Origin: an uncultured Paracoccaceae bacterium
GTDB taxonomy: Bacteria > Pseudomonadota > Alphaproteobacteria > Rhodobacterales > Rhodobacteraceae
Assembly: GCA_947492475.1 (NCBI GenBank)
Contig: CANLNM010000001.1
Span: forward strand, 248,001-312,000
DNA length: 64,000 bases
Reading direction: 5' to 3'
Part shown: piece by piece, positions 39,411 to 48,611 of the stretch
How positions within the stretch are numbered: position 1 is the first letter of the stretch
How the letters are laid out: the number at the start of each line of letters is the position of its first letter
The notes under the pieces: model-generated
The model's database searches: none
The model's input: only the letters and a program-made list of their open reading frames with translations
What the model was told of the DNA's origin: nothing
Translations under genes and position numbers: made by a program

Positions 39411-40814
39411 ATGTCCCAAGCACCTGTTGTCACCCGATTTGCCCCGTCCCCCACCGGAGCGTTGCATATTGGCGGCGCACGCACCGCGCTGTTTAACTAT
39501 TTGTTTGCCCGTCACCATGGCGGTCAGTTCTTGTTGCGGATCGAAGATACGGACAAAGCGCGCTCTAGCGCCGAAAACACACAGGCCATTTTGGATGGTT
39601 TGAACTGGCTGGGTTTGGATTGGGATGGCGAACCGTTGTCACAGGCGTCGCGCGCAGACCGTCATATAGAGGTCGCCCATGAATTGCTGGCCAAAGGTGC
39701 CGCGTTCAAATGTTTTTCTACCCAAGACGACATCGAGGCGTTCCGCGAATCTGCCCGCGCCGAAGGAAAATCCACAATGTTCCGCTCACCTTGGCGGGAT
39801 GTTGAGACCGCGGATCATCCTGATGCGCCGTTTACGGTACGGATTAAGGCGCCGCAATCCGGATCCACAACAATTTCGGATGCGGTGCAGGCCGATGTGA
39901 CATGGAAAAACGATCAGCTGGATGACATGATTCTTTTGCGGTCAGACGGCACGCCTGTTTATATGCTGGCCGTTGTTGTGGACGATTTTGACATGGGCAT
40001 CACCCATGTGATCCGCGGCGATGACCATCTGGCCAATGCGTTCCGTCAAAGCCTGATCTACACTGCGATGGGATGGGATCTGCCGGTTTACGCGCATATT
40101 CCCCTTATTTTTGGACCAGATGGTAAAAAACTGTCCAAAAGACATGGCGCAACCGGCGCGGCAGAATATCAGATGATGGGCTATCCCGCGGCAGGGATGC
40201 GCAACTATTTGACCCGGTTGGGTTGGTCGCATGGGGATGATGAATTTTTCACCGACGCGCAGGCAATCGCATGGTTTGGTCTGGATGGCATTGGCAAAGC
40301 CCCTGCCCGTTTTGACTTTAAAAAGCTCGAAAATATCTGTGGATTGCACAATGCAGCGACCGATGATGCTGCACTGCTGCACGAAATCGAGGCCTTCCTA
40401 CACGCTACGGATGCGCCTGCCCTAACGGAAGCCCAACGCGACGGGATGTCACGGGGCATGTATTGCCTGAAAGAACGGGCCAAAACTTTCCCTGATCTTC
40501 TTGAAAAGGCTCACTTTATCCTGACTTCGCGACCTATCACGCCGGATGACAAAGCTGCAAAACATCTGAATGATGTATCCCGTGGTATACTGTCGGAATT
40601 GACGCCGCACTTGCAAAATGTTAGCTGGTCCCGAGACGCGCTTGAAGACGCAGTTGCTCAATTGGCAGCGGCGCACGAAACCAAGCTTGGGAAGCTGGCA
40701 GGACCGCTCAGGTCTGTGTTGGCTGGACGGGCTGTTTCACCTTCAGTGTTCGACATGATGTTAGTCATCGGCCGAGAAGAAACCATCGGCCGCCTGACTG
40801 ACGCTACGGGCTGA
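39411..40814 (+). CDS. gltX: glutamyl-tRNA synthetase
   Basis: This class I synthetase charges tRNA-Glu (and often tRNA-Gln in bacteria lacking GlnS). The 467-residue protein shows [20 protein letters not shown] (HIGH), [30 protein letters not shown], and KLSKRHGA (KMSKS) followed by an anticodon-binding domain. A second glutamyl synthetase copy elsewhere cannot be excluded, since many alphaproteobacteria carry two. It begins 33 bases from the comEC TTG alternative start. Confidence 0.95.
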   Translation: MSQAPVVTRFAPSPTGALHIGGARTALFNYLFARHHGGQFLLRIEDTDKARSSAENTQAILDGLNWLGLDWDGEPLSQASRADRHIEVAHELLAKGAAFKCFSTQDDIEAFRESARAEGKSTMFRSPWRDVETADHPDAPFTVRIKAPQSGSTTISDAVQADVTWKNDQLDDMILLRSDGTPVYMLAVVVDDFDMGITHVIRGDDHLANAFRQSLIYTAMGWDLPVYAHIPLIFGPDGKKLSKRHGATGAAEYQMMGYPAAGMRNYLTRLGWSHGDDEFFTDAQAIAWFGLDGIGKAPARFDFKKLENICGLHNAATDDAALLHEIEAFLHATDAPALTEAQRDGMSRGMYCLKERAKTFPDLLEKAHFILTSRPITPDDKAAKHLNDVSRGILSELTPHLQNVSWSRDALEDAVAQLAAAHETKLGKLAGPLRSVLAGRAVSPSVFDMMLVIGREETIGRLTDATG

Positions 40815-40872
40815 AACTTTTTCGTTACCCTTTGTCGGTATCGGGGTTCTGACCGGATACAAACCGCAGCCG

Positions 40873-40891
40873 CCCAAGCATCGTGCTTGGG
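40873..40891 (+). promoter_or_regulatory. hairpin upstream of gltA
   Basis: A perfect eight-base inverted repeat (CCCAAGCA / TGCTTGGG, loop TCG) sits 22 bases before the gltA ATG and about 60 bases after gltX. It lacks a T tract. It could be the gltX terminator, an mRNA 5' stabiliser, or part of a regulated gltA leader. Confidence 0.45.
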
Positions 40892-40913
40892 TGTGCCTCA
40901 GAAGGGGATCACT

Positions 40914-42209
40914 ATGACCGAAACGCAAAAAACCGCGACGCTTACCATTGATGGTGAGAGCTACGAGCTGCCGATTTATTCGCCAAGCGCGGGCCCTGAT
41001 GTGCTGGATATTCGCAAATTGTACGGCACCGCTGGTGTATTTACCTATGATCCCGGCTTCACCTCTACTGCGTCTTGCGACAGCACCATCACGTTCATTG
41101 ATGGTGGCAAAGGCGAATTGTTGCATCGTGGCTATCCCATTGATCAATTGGCAGAAAAATCACATTATCTAGAAGTGTGCTATCTGCTGTTGAACGGTGA
41201 ATTGCCCTCTGCAGCTGAGCTGGAAGAGTTTGAAAACATCGTCACTCGTCACACGATGATCCATGACCAGATGCATTATCTGTTCCGCGGTTTCCGTCGG
41301 GACGCGCATCCAATGGCCATTATGGTGGGTGTTGTGGGCGCGATGTCTGCGTTTTACCATGACAGCACCGACATCACTGACCCACGTCAGCGCGAAATCG
41401 CAGCATTCCGTTTGATCGCGAAAATGCCAACCATCGCGGCGGCGGCTTATAAATATTCAATCGGCCAGCCATTTGTGCATCCCCGCAATGATCTGGATTA
41501 CGCATCCAACTTCTTGCATATGTGTTTCAGCGTTCCTGCCGAAGAATACCAAATCAACCCAATTCTGGCCCGTGCGATGGACCGGATTTTCACACTGCAC
41601 GCGGATCACGAACAAAACGCATCCACATCCACCGTGCGTTTGGCGTCGTCTTCGGGCGCGAACCCATTCGCCTGTGTGGCGGCCGGGATCGCCTGTCTGT
41701 GGGGCCCTGCCCATGGTGGCGCGAACCAAGCTTGCTTGGAAATGCTGGGTGAAATCGGGTCTGTGGACCGTATCCCTGAATTTATCGCCCGCGCCAAAGA
41801 CAAGAATGATCCATTCCGTCTGATGGGCTTTGGTCACCGCGTTTACAAAAACTTTGACCCACGCGCCAAAGTGATGAAACAATCCGCGGATGAAGTTTTG
41901 GAACTGCTGGGCGTTGAAAATAACCCCAAATTGCAAGTTGCCAAAGCCCTGGAAGAAGCCGCAATCAACGATCCATATTTCGCGGAAAAGAAACTGTTCC
42001 CGAATGTGGATTTCTATTCCGGCATCATCCTAGAAGCGATGGGTTTCCCAACATCTATGTTCACACCGATCTTTGCCCTGTCGCGGACAGTGGGCTGGGT
42101 CAGCCAGTGGAAAGAGATGCTGAACGATCCGCAAAACAAAATCGGTCGCCCCCGTCAGCTGTATCTCGGCGAAACAGAGCGCGATTACACAGATATCGAA
42201 AACCGTTAA
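40914..42209 (+). CDS. gltA: citrate synthase
   Basis: Citrate synthase condenses oxaloacetate and acetyl-CoA at the entry of the TCA cycle. The 431-residue type II enzyme has an N-terminal extension with beta strands, [27 protein letters not shown], the active-site histidine regions [31 protein letters not shown] and [15 protein letters not shown], and a C-terminal [16 protein letters not shown] at 40914 has GAAGGGG in front; a frame nine codons longer was not used. A strong terminator follows. Confidence 0.97.
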   Translation: MTETQKTATLTIDGESYELPIYSPSAGPDVLDIRKLYGTAGVFTYDPGFTSTASCDSTITFIDGGKGELLHRGYPIDQLAEKSHYLEVCYLLLNGELPSAAELEEFENIVTRHTMIHDQMHYLFRGFRRDAHPMAIMVGVVGAMSAFYHDSTDITDPRQREIAAFRLIAKMPTIAAAAYKYSIGQPFVHPRNDLDYASNFLHMCFSVPAEEYQINPILARAMDRIFTLHADHEQNASTSTVRLASSSGANPFACVAAGIACLWGPAHGGANQACLEMLGEIGSVDRIPEFIARAKDKNDPFRLMGFGHRVYKNFDPRAKVMKQSADEVLELLGVENNPKLQVAKALEEAAINDPYFAEKKLFPNVDFYSGIILEAMGFPTSMFTPIFALSRTVGWVSQWKEMLNDPQNKIGRPRQLYLGETERDYTDIENR

Positions 42210-42228
42210 TCTTCGATCATATCGATTT

Positions 42229-42258
42229 ATGGGCTGCCAATTTGGCGGCCCATTTTTG
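42229..42258 (+). terminator. intrinsic terminator of gltA
   Basis: An 11-base stem (ATGGGCTGCCA with TGGCGGCCCAT, one G-U pair, loop ATT) is followed by TTTTGTTTG, 19 bases after the stop. Confidence 0.85.
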
Positions 42259-42385
42259 TTTGTAATCAGGGCCCCTAGATTCTGGTCTAAAGTTGCCTGT
42301 TTAGATACAAGTTGTTTCAACTATTAGGGTTTATGGCGACGTCCCCGCTGATATGGTCGCGCCATTGTGAAATAGGATTATAACG

Positions 42386-43213
42386 ATGCTGGCTCTTCTT
42401 CCTGTACTTTTGATTGGTGGTGTTTTGTTGTCTCTGATTGGCGGGGATGACAGTTCGGATAGCTCTGACGATGATTTGGAGCTGCGCGGTGACGCCGACA
42501 ATGACACCCTAACTGGGGGCAGCGGCGATGATTTGCTGATCGGAAAATCCGGCAATGACCTGTTGGTTGGCCAAGCGGGGGATGACGACCTGCAGGGCTG
42601 GACCGGGAGCGACATCCTGGACGGTGACGGTGGCAATGACACCCTTGATGGCGGCTACGGAGAAGACCTGTTGATGGGTGGCACCGGCGATGATGTCCTA
42701 AGTGGCGGCGCGCAATCGGATCTGCTGTTTGGTAATGCGGGCCAAGACATCCTAAATGGCGGCGCTGGCGAGGATGGTTTGTTTGGGGCTGATCTGATCG
42801 ATGAAGCGCTGGTTCAGTCGCTGATCGAAAACCCCGACCCCGAGGATGATACGCTGTTTTCGCATCTGACCCTCACCGATAATGGAGAAAGCGATACCCT
42901 GAATGGCGGGGATGGTGACGATCTGTTGGTGCTGGGCAATGGGGATGTGGCCCAAGGTGGCCAAGGTGGCGATGATTTTGTGCTTGGGGATTGGATCGTT
43001 GCAGGAAATCCGGCTCAGGTCACTGACTTTGATCCGACCCGCGACGCGCTGTCATATGGCTATGATGCCGCCAAAGATGGCCCTGACCTTGGTCTCGTTT
43101 ATAACGGCTATGGGGATGCCAGCGTGACCTTTGACGGTGACGTGATCGCAAATCTAAGTGGCGACTTTGACGATTCAAGCCTTGAGGGGCTGATCGTCAC
43201 ATTCACCTATTAA
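42386..43213 (+). CDS. calcium-binding RTX-repeat protein
   Basis: This 275-residue protein has an N-terminal hydrophobic segment ([19 protein letters not shown]) and an acidic linker. From about residue 34 to 130 follows an array of nonapeptide RTX repeats of the form GGxGxDxLx (for example [36 protein letters not shown]), which bind calcium as beta rolls. A second repeat group lies near residues 170-200. The very high D and G content is the composition of RTX proteins rather than transfer. No type I secretion genes are adjacent. The hydrophobic N-terminus suggests a membrane anchor or a non-classical secretion signal; function unknown. Confidence 0.83.
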   Translation: MLALLPVLLIGGVLLSLIGGDDSSDSSDDDLELRGDADNDTLTGGSGDDLLIGKSGNDLLVGQAGDDDLQGWTGSDILDGDGGNDTLDGGYGEDLLMGGTGDDVLSGGAQSDLLFGNAGQDILNGGAGEDGLFGADLIDEALVQSLIENPDPEDDTLFSHLTLTDNGESDTLNGGDGDDLLVLGNGDVAQGGQGGDDFVLGDWIVAGNPAQVTDFDPTRDALSYGYDAAKDGPDLGLVYNGYGDASVTFDGDVIANLSGDFDDSSLEGLIVTFTY

Positions 43214-43271
43214 CCACGCGCCATTTAACGGCCCCCCTAACGGTGGCGGGGTCAATCTGGGTGGGCTGCAA

Positions 43272-43766
43272 ATGTTAATGACAAAACGGTTGATCCTGAG
43301 GGGGCCAAAGCAAACAGACCTAGAGGATCTGTTTGCGCTGTTTCATGACGCCCGCGCGATGAAATATTGGTCGACCCTGCCCCATCCTGACAAATCGGTG
43401 ACCCAAGAGCGATTGGATTTGATGATCCAGGGCTTTGCCGACCGGCCACTTTATTTCATGATCGAAAAGGACAACCGCGTTATTGGCTGCGCCGGTGCCC
43501 ATCACGGCAACGAAGTTGGGTTTATTCTGCATCCCGATCACTGGCGACAAGGGATCGCATCAGAAGCGATGAATTGCCTGATCCCTCATATCTGGCAAAC
43601 GACAGATTTCGCTGACATTTTCGCAGATTTGGACCCGAACAACGCCGGTTCATTAGCGTTGCTCACATCGCTTGGTTTCCAGAAAACCGGCTATGAGAAA
43701 AACACGTTTTGCATCGCCGGGAATTGGAGTGACAGCCTCTATATGACGCTCAAACGTCCGCAATAG
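43272..43766 (+). CDS. GNAT family N-acetyltransferase (RimJ/RimL-like)
   Basis: This 164-residue protein has the ribosomal-protein-acetyltransferase pattern: TKRLILRGPKQTDLEDLFALF at the N-terminus (RLxLRxxxxxD), then VIGCAGAHHGNEVGFILHPDHWRQGIASEAMNCLIPHIW with the CoA-binding loop, and DPNNAGSLALLTSLGFQKTG. The acceptor is unknown. Two ATG codons (43272 and 43278) could start it; no strong ribosome-binding site separates them. Confidence 0.83.
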   Translation: MLMTKRLILRGPKQTDLEDLFALFHDARAMKYWSTLPHPDKSVTQERLDLMIQGFADRPLYFMIEKDNRVIGCAGAHHGNEVGFILHPDHWRQGIASEAMNCLIPHIWQTTDFADIFADLDPNNAGSLALLTSLGFQKTGYEKNTFCIAGNWSDSLYMTLKRPQ

Positions 43767-43792
43767 TGCCCTGCCAATCCCGGCAGATTGAT

Positions 43793-44566
43793 TTAACGCC
43801 CTTCATATTTTGGTGGGCGTTTTTCCTGAAAGGCGACGACGCCTTCTTTGAAATCACGGGTCATGCCACATTTGCCTTGCAGCTTTGCTTCTAGGACCAA
43901 TTGCTCATCCAACGAATTTTCATAAGTTCCGCGCAGCGCTTTTTTCAGTTGCCGATAAGCGAGCGTCGGACCATGGGCCAATTGCGCAGCGCGATCCCGC
44001 CAATGCTGGTCAAATTCGGCCTCGGGGATGGATTCATAGATCATTCCCATATTCGACGCATCAGAGGCCATGATTTTATCCGCAAATAACGCGGCACCCA
44101 TGGCTTTGGCTGCACCCATTTGACGGGGCAACCAATAGGTCCCACCTGCATCCGGGATCAGGCCAATACGTGTGAATGCCTGCACAAAATATGCCATTTC
44201 TGATGCAATCACGACGTCACAGGCCAGCGCCAGATTGGCCCCCGCGCCCGCCGCTGCCCCATTCACCGCCGCAATGGTCGGGATGCGACATTCAAAAATT
44301 GCGCGCAGCATTGGCGTGTATTCGTCCCGCAATGTGCGTTCCAAATCGATGGATGCCGCCGTGCCATCCCCCAGATCCTGCCCCGAACAAAATGCCGGGC
44401 CAGACCCGGTCATGACCAAAACGCGTGCCTCGCTTTCAGCGGCTTTCACCGCATGTAGGATTTCGGCCCGCATCTGGGTGCTGAGCGCGTTCATAACCTC
44501 TGGTCGGTTTAACGTCAGGACGGCCATGCCATCGTTGATGTCCAAGGTAATGGTTTGATAGATCAT
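43793..44566 (-). CDS. enoyl-CoA hydratase/isomerase family protein
   Basis: This 257-residue crotonase-fold protein has the N-terminal LTLNRPEVMNALSTQM, oxyanion-hole segment GSGPAFCSGQDL, GAAAGAGANLALACDVVIASEMAYFVQAFTRIGLIPDAGGTYWLPRQMG, and a CoA-binding C-terminal end (FKEGVVAFQEKRPPKYEG). The LIPDAGGTYWLPR stretch, the GQDL motif and the overall pattern resemble PaaG (2-(1,2-epoxy-1,2-dihydrophenyl)acetyl-CoA isomerase). No other paa genes are in the window, so only the family is assigned. Confidence 0.88.
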   Translation of the reverse strand: MIYQTITLDINDGMAVLTLNRPEVMNALSTQMRAEILHAVKAAESEARVLVMTGSGPAFCSGQDLGDGTAASIDLERTLRDEYTPMLRAIFECRIPTIAAVNGAAAGAGANLALACDVVIASEMAYFVQAFTRIGLIPDAGGTYWLPRQMGAAKAMGAALFADKIMASDASNMGMIYESIPEAEFDQHWRDRAAQLAHGPTLAYRQLKKALRGTYENSLDEQLVLEAKLQGKCGMTRDFKEGVVAFQEKRPPKYEGR

Positions 44567-44636
44567 TCTGGCGCCCTCAATCTGTTGTTGCCCACAACCT
44601 AATCACGAAGCCGCGATCTAAAAGGGCAACATAACG

Positions 44637-45104
44637 TCACCGATGTAAAATTTCTTCCAAACGGGCTTTTTCTGCGTCGCTGAGCGTTTCTGGCGCGCCA
44701 GTTTGCGCCCGTTTGCGCACTGTTTTATATCCGATCCCCAATCCCATCAACAAAACAGCAGGACCGGCCAGCCAAAGGATCCAATTGGCCCCAGAGGTGG
44801 TTGGTTTCAGCAGCACATATTCCCCATACCGATCAACAATATAGGCAATTGCTTCCGCATCACTATCCCCGGCCACCAACCGTTCCCGCAGCAAAATGCG
44901 CAGATCACGGGCCAGTGTTGCGTTACTTTCGTCGATGGATTCATTTTGGCAAACCGGGCATCGCAGCCCCGCCGAAATATCGCGCGCACGACGTTCCAAA
45001 ACAGGATCGTCCAAGATTTCATCAGGCTGCACCGCCCAAACCGGGCTGGCGATGGCCACCAGAACCGTCAGAACAAAGACAAGATGTCTGATCAGATGTT
45101 TCAT
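44637..45104 (-). CDS. ccmH: cytochrome c-type biogenesis protein CcmH
   Basis: CcmH is a membrane-anchored thiol protein that reduces the apocytochrome c haem-binding cysteines before haem attachment. The 155-residue protein has a signal/anchor (LIRHLVFVLTVLVAIASPVWA), the redox motif LRCPVCQ with Cys49 and Cys52, the helical bundle (ESNATLARDLRILLRERLVAGDSDAEAI), and a second transmembrane helix (WILWLAGPAVLLMGLGIGY). It lacks the C-terminal TPR (CcmI) domain, which is expected elsewhere. Its start overlaps the ccmF stop by four bases. Confidence 0.95.
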   Translation of the reverse strand: MKHLIRHLVFVLTVLVAIASPVWAVQPDEILDDPVLERRARDISAGLRCPVCQNESIDESNATLARDLRILLRERLVAGDSDAEAIAYIVDRYGEYVLLKPTTSGANWILWLAGPAVLLMGLGIGYKTVRKRAQTGAPETLSDAEKARLEEILHR

Positions 45105-47074
45105 ACAGCGCCCACCGTTTTGGCCGATTTGGAACGCGCCCCGGCCGCCACACGCAATCGACGGTCAGACAAAGAAACAAACCCGCCCAACGCCATCAGG
45201 ATCGAGCCCCCCCAAATCCAATTGGCGAAAGGTTTGATATATATCCGAACCGCATATCCGCCACCGATCTGAGCATCGCCGATCACCACATAAAGATCAC
45301 GCAGGATGCCATTGTCGATATCCGCCTCTGTGGTTGGCATCTGTGCAACCGGGTAAAACCGTTTCTCAGGGAACAACGTCGCGGCGATCTGTCCGCCGCG
45401 ATATAGAACAATCTCAGCCTTGGTTGTCAGATAGTTCTGCCCCTCTTCTTGAAAAACATCGCGCAGTTCCACCTCATAGGCGCCAACTTGATATCTTTCT
45501 CCGATTTGGGCAGTGCGAATGTCTTCTTGTTGCCAAGCCATCAATGTTGCAATGCCAAAAACGGTAATCCCCAATCCCGCATGTGCGATCGATTTTCCCC
45601 AATCAGCGCGCGGCAATCGTGCAAGGCGCAGTATGCGGTCAAACACAGATTTGCGCCCCGTGCGTTGCCACATATCCAGAGCCGCGCCAAAAACGACCCA
45701 CGCCCCCAGAGCAACACCAATGGGTCCCAATGCAGATCGTCCCGATTGCAGCGCAAAGGCCAGCCCCCCCAAAGCAACTGCCAAAATCGCAACCGGCACC
45801 ATTGACAGGCCTGCGCGGCGCAGATTGCCACGTTTCCAAGCCAGAACCGCCCCAACAGGCAAAATAACCGCCAGCGCGGTCATAAACGGCGTGAACGCCG
45901 ACTCAAAGAACGGGGGCCCGACAGATAAGGTACGTTCAAACAACAGCTCTGCGATCAAAGGCCACATCGTGCCGATGAACACGACAAAACACGCCACAGC
46001 CAACAGGATATTGTTCAACACCAGCGCGCTTTCACGGCTGACCACGCCAAACACACCTTTGGATTCCATCGTGCCTGCGCGGGCTGCAAATAGCGTCAAT
46101 GCCCCGCCCAAAAAGATCGCCAAAATGATCAGGATGAACACACCGCGTTCAGGGTCATTGGCAAAGGCATGGACCGAAGTCAAAACACCCGACCGCACAA
46201 TGAACGTTCCCAACAGCGAAAACCCAAATGCCAGAATGGCCAGCAAAATGGTCCAGCTTTTCAGGCTTTCGCGTTTTTCAACGACAATGGCGGAATGCAG
46301 CAATGCCGCCGCCAACAGCCAAGGCATAAAGGACGCATTTTCAACGGGATCCCAGAACCAGAACCCACCCCAGCCAAGTTCATAATAGGCCCACCAAGAT
46401 CCAAGCGCGATGCCGATGGTGAGAAAAATCCAAGCCGCCAAGGTCCAGGGGCGCACCCATCGTCCCCAAGCAGCGTCAACCTTGCCTTCGATCAGGGCGG
46501 CGACGGCAAAGGCAAACGCCATGCTCAGCCCGACATATCCTAAATACAAAAACGGTGGATGAAAGGCGAGCCCGGGATCTTGTAGCAATGGGTTCAAATC
46601 TTGGCCATCCAATGGCGGCGTTTGCAGCCGCAAGAACGGGTTTGAGGTGAACAAAATGAACGCATAAAATGCGACGCTAATCGCTGCCTGCACCGCCAAT
46701 ACCCGCGCCTTTAGCTTATCGGGCAAATTGCCGCCAAACCAACTGGCGCATGCGCCAAACAAGGTCAGGATCAACAACCAAAGCAGCATTGACCCTTCGT
46801 GATTTCCCCAAACGCCCGAGATTTTATAGAGCATCGGTTTCAGCGAATGGGAATTGGAAAACACCAGTTGTAGCGAAAAATCAGACGTCACAAAGGCCCA
46901 GGTTAATGCGGCAAACGAAAACCCCACCAAAATAAATTGGGACGACGCGGCGGGATCCGCCACAGCCATCCACCCCCGCCAGCCCTTATGGGCGCCTACC
47001 AACGGCGCAACAGACTGCAAAATGGCGATGCCAAATCCCAGAATCAGCGCAAAATGTCCAAGTTCATTTATCAT
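45101..47074 (-). CDS. ccmF: cytochrome c haem lyase subunit CcmF
   Basis: CcmF is the multi-pass membrane component that transfers haem from CcmE to apocytochrome c with CcmH. The 657-residue protein has about 14 hydrophobic segments and the tryptophan-rich signature WAYYELGWGGFWFWDPVENASFMPWL. Family features ISGVWGNHEGSMLLWLLIL and FTSNPFLRL are also present. The ATG at 47074 begins MINELGHFAL, as in relatives; a longer frame exists upstream. It follows the GTA-type lysis cassette in the same direction, 98 bases from the last lysis gene, and precedes ccmH with a four-base overlap. Confidence 0.95.
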   Translation of the reverse strand: MINELGHFALILGFGIAILQSVAPLVGAHKGWRGWMAVADPAASSQFILVGFSFAALTWAFVTSDFSLQLVFSNSHSLKPMLYKISGVWGNHEGSMLLWLLILTLFGACASWFGGNLPDKLKARVLAVQAAISVAFYAFILFTSNPFLRLQTPPLDGQDLNPLLQDPGLAFHPPFLYLGYVGLSMAFAFAVAALIEGKVDAAWGRWVRPWTLAAWIFLTIGIALGSWWAYYELGWGGFWFWDPVENASFMPWLLAAALLHSAIVVEKRESLKSWTILLAILAFGFSLLGTFIVRSGVLTSVHAFANDPERGVFILIILAIFLGGALTLFAARAGTMESKGVFGVVSRESALVLNNILLAVACFVVFIGTMWPLIAELLFERTLSVGPPFFESAFTPFMTALAVILPVGAVLAWKRGNLRRAGLSMVPVAILAVALGGLAFALQSGRSALGPIGVALGAWVVFGAALDMWQRTGRKSVFDRILRLARLPRADWGKSIAHAGLGITVFGIATLMAWQQEDIRTAQIGERYQVGAYEVELRDVFQEEGQNYLTTKAEIVLYRGGQIAATLFPEKRFYPVAQMPTTEADIDNGILRDLYVVIGDAQIGGGYAVRIYIKPFANWIWGGSILMALGGFVSLSDRRLRVAAGARSKSAKTVGAV

Positions 47075-47172
47075 GCCGCTAAGATAGAGCATGTGGCGCT
47101 GGTGACCACTCAAATCACGGTGTCGCTGTGTCGCATCCGGCACCTTAACGCATCACGATTTCGCGCGTCAGA

Positions 47173-47373
47173 TCACCCCGTGAATCCGCCACGTAACGCA
47201 TAGGCGATAACGCCCATAATCAGCGCCCCCAAAATCAAGCGCACCAGCCATTTCAACGTATCCTCGATGGATGTCAGGCGTTTTTCAACATTTGCACGGT
47301 GCACATCATCAACCGCACTGCGCGTTTCAAGCGCATGCAGTCGGGTGTGAATTTTAGTGATCTGTTCATCCAT
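47173..47373 (-). CDS. XhlA-like small membrane protein of a GTA/phage lysis cassette
   Basis: This 66-residue protein has an N-terminal coiled coil (MDEQITKIHTRLHALETR ... RANVEKRLTSIEDTLKW) and one C-terminal membrane helix (WLVRLILGALIMGVIAYAL). This matches the XhlA-type haemolysin/holin-associated proteins found in phage-like lysis cassettes. The start overlaps the holin gene by eight bases. An in-frame ATG 32 codons upstream lies inside the holin gene and is less likely. The short gene and coupling support a helper role in membrane disruption. Confidence 0.75.
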   Translation of the reverse strand: MDEQITKIHTRLHALETRSAVDDVHRANVEKRLTSIEDTLKWLVRLILGALIMGVIAYALRGGFTG

Positions 47374-47932
47374 CTGAACGTCTTTCTTGCCAGGCGTCCA
47401 ATGCGGGGTTTGGTCCGGCGCCGTCGCGGTCGACACGTTCTGCGCTCTGGCTGACCTGTGATCCGGCATCTAACGCCTCTAGGGCGCGAATGTTGCTGGT
47501 CACTTGGGTTGTGCGCGCCATGGTATCAGCGATAGAGCGTTGAAATTCTTGGCCTTTGACCTGATGACGTGCGCCAAAGTAGAAACTGACAATTGCCCCC
47601 ATCAACCACCATAACGGCTCTGGCACCAAGGCGATCCCCTGCATGCGCGCAGCAAACCAAATCGGATTCACCATCGCGGATACAAACAATCCCAACGTCC
47701 CAAAAGCCAATAACGGGCGTGGCAATCGGTTCAGGCCATCAATAAAACGGTCGAATAATCCCTTTCTGGGATGGGTGAATTCGGACGCAAATTGTTTTAA
47801 TGCGGCCCCTTTACCCTCTGCCTCTCGAATGGCGGCGGCTTCGGTGTTTTCACGAAACACATGCGCCGTTTCAGCGATGACATTTCGGCCATCCCCAAAC
47901 AAAGCGGTAAACACATTGGCAATTAAACCCAT
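47366..47932 (-). CDS. holin of the gene-transfer-release type (GTA_holin_3TM-like)
   Basis: This 188-residue protein has a cytoplasmic N-terminus (EAAAIREAEGKGAALKQFASEF), hydrophobic segments at about residues 73-97 (PLLAFGTLGLFVSAMVNPIWFAAR) and 105-121 (PEPLWWLMGAIVSFYFG), and a polar tail. It resembles the three-TM holin family associated with Rhodobacter gene-transfer-agent release; only two helices are obvious, with the third segment perhaps amphipathic. It overlaps the endolysin gene by ten bases and the XhlA-like gene by eight. It would open the inner membrane so that the endolysin can reach peptidoglycan. Confidence 0.8.
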   Translation of the reverse strand: MGLIANVFTALFGDGRNVIAETAHVFRENTEAAAIREAEGKGAALKQFASEFTHPRKGLFDRFIDGLNRLPRPLLAFGTLGLFVSAMVNPIWFAARMQGIALVPEPLWWLMGAIVSFYFGARHQVKGQEFQRSIADTMARTTQVTSNIRALEALDAGSQVSQSAERVDRDGAGPNPALDAWQERRSDG

Positions 47933-48534
47933 TGTGCCACCCGTGCGCGATGTTGCTCATCCGACAGATGATACCGCTCTGATAAGAATTCTTCGGCACG
48001 CAAAATCCACCCGCCTTTGCCCCCGTCCCGACGTCGGGCATATTTTCGGCTGGCAGGGCGTCGATCGGCTAAATTGTAATAGTAGTTTCGACGCGCAATC
48101 CCGTAGGCATCGACAAAGTGATCCGGTGCCGCGTCCATGGCCTGATGCGCGGCTTGGATCGTCTGGGGGCCAATCTGACCATCGATATCAACCTCAATGC
48201 GCATATCGCGGATCAAACGCTGCAATATCCGAACGGCATTGGCACCAGAATTGACATACATATCAAACACAGAGGCCTGAATGGGTTCGGGCAATTCTGC
48301 AATGCGAGGCGTTTCAAAATAATGCCGAACAAAAATATCGACAGCATGGGCCCGCGTCAGCCGACGCACATCAGATTGATCAATGTCGCCGTCTTGGTCC
48401 AAATCCAGTCCCAAACGCCGCATCGTATGAATGGTGACACCAAATTTTGTGGCTCCACCCGGATCATCCGGATCATCCACATATCCGCCTTCTCGGGCGA
48501 CAATTTGATTTGCGATTTGTTGTACAGATTGCAT
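47923..48534 (-). CDS. GH108-family N-acetylmuramidase/endolysin (GTA-type)
   Basis: This 203-residue protein has the GH108 signature at its N-terminus: REGGYVDDPDDPGGATKFGVT with the catalytic Glu15 in the ExGGY motif, then a C-terminal peptidoglycan-binding-like half (IDGQIGPQTIQAAHQAM, then FVDAYGIARRNYY). In between, LDQDGDIDQSDVRRLT looks like an EF-hand-like/dockerin-like calcium loop, an uncommon feature for this family. It is the first gene of the leftward lysis cassette and starts 77 bases after the ccmE stop. It lacks a signal peptide, so it would depend on the holin. A similar endolysin releases the Rhodobacter capsulatus GTA. Confidence 0.83.
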   Translation of the reverse strand: MQSVQQIANQIVAREGGYVDDPDDPGGATKFGVTIHTMRRLGLDLDQDGDIDQSDVRRLTRAHAVDIFVRHYFETPRIAELPEPIQASVFDMYVNSGANAVRILQRLIRDMRIEVDIDGQIGPQTIQAAHQAMDAAPDHFVDAYGIARRNYYYNLADRRPASRKYARRRDGGKGGWILRAEEFLSERYHLSDEQHRARVAQWV

Positions 48535-48611
48535 GATCTAACCCCGCGCAATTTCGGGATTAGGCTGCTCTTAAAATGTTAAAGTGGACCCAGCGCACCG
48601 TTCGGTCGGGG

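Noticed and set aside
42386-43213. The repeat-rich DNA of the RTX gene as a tandem repeat or CRISPR-like array
   Set aside because: The repeats are protein-coding nonapeptides with varied codons, not direct DNA repeats with spacers.
45513-46385. A 290-residue rightward open frame opposite ccmF
   Set aside because: It is antisense shadow composition (A, N, P and R rich) of a hydrophobic membrane protein gene.
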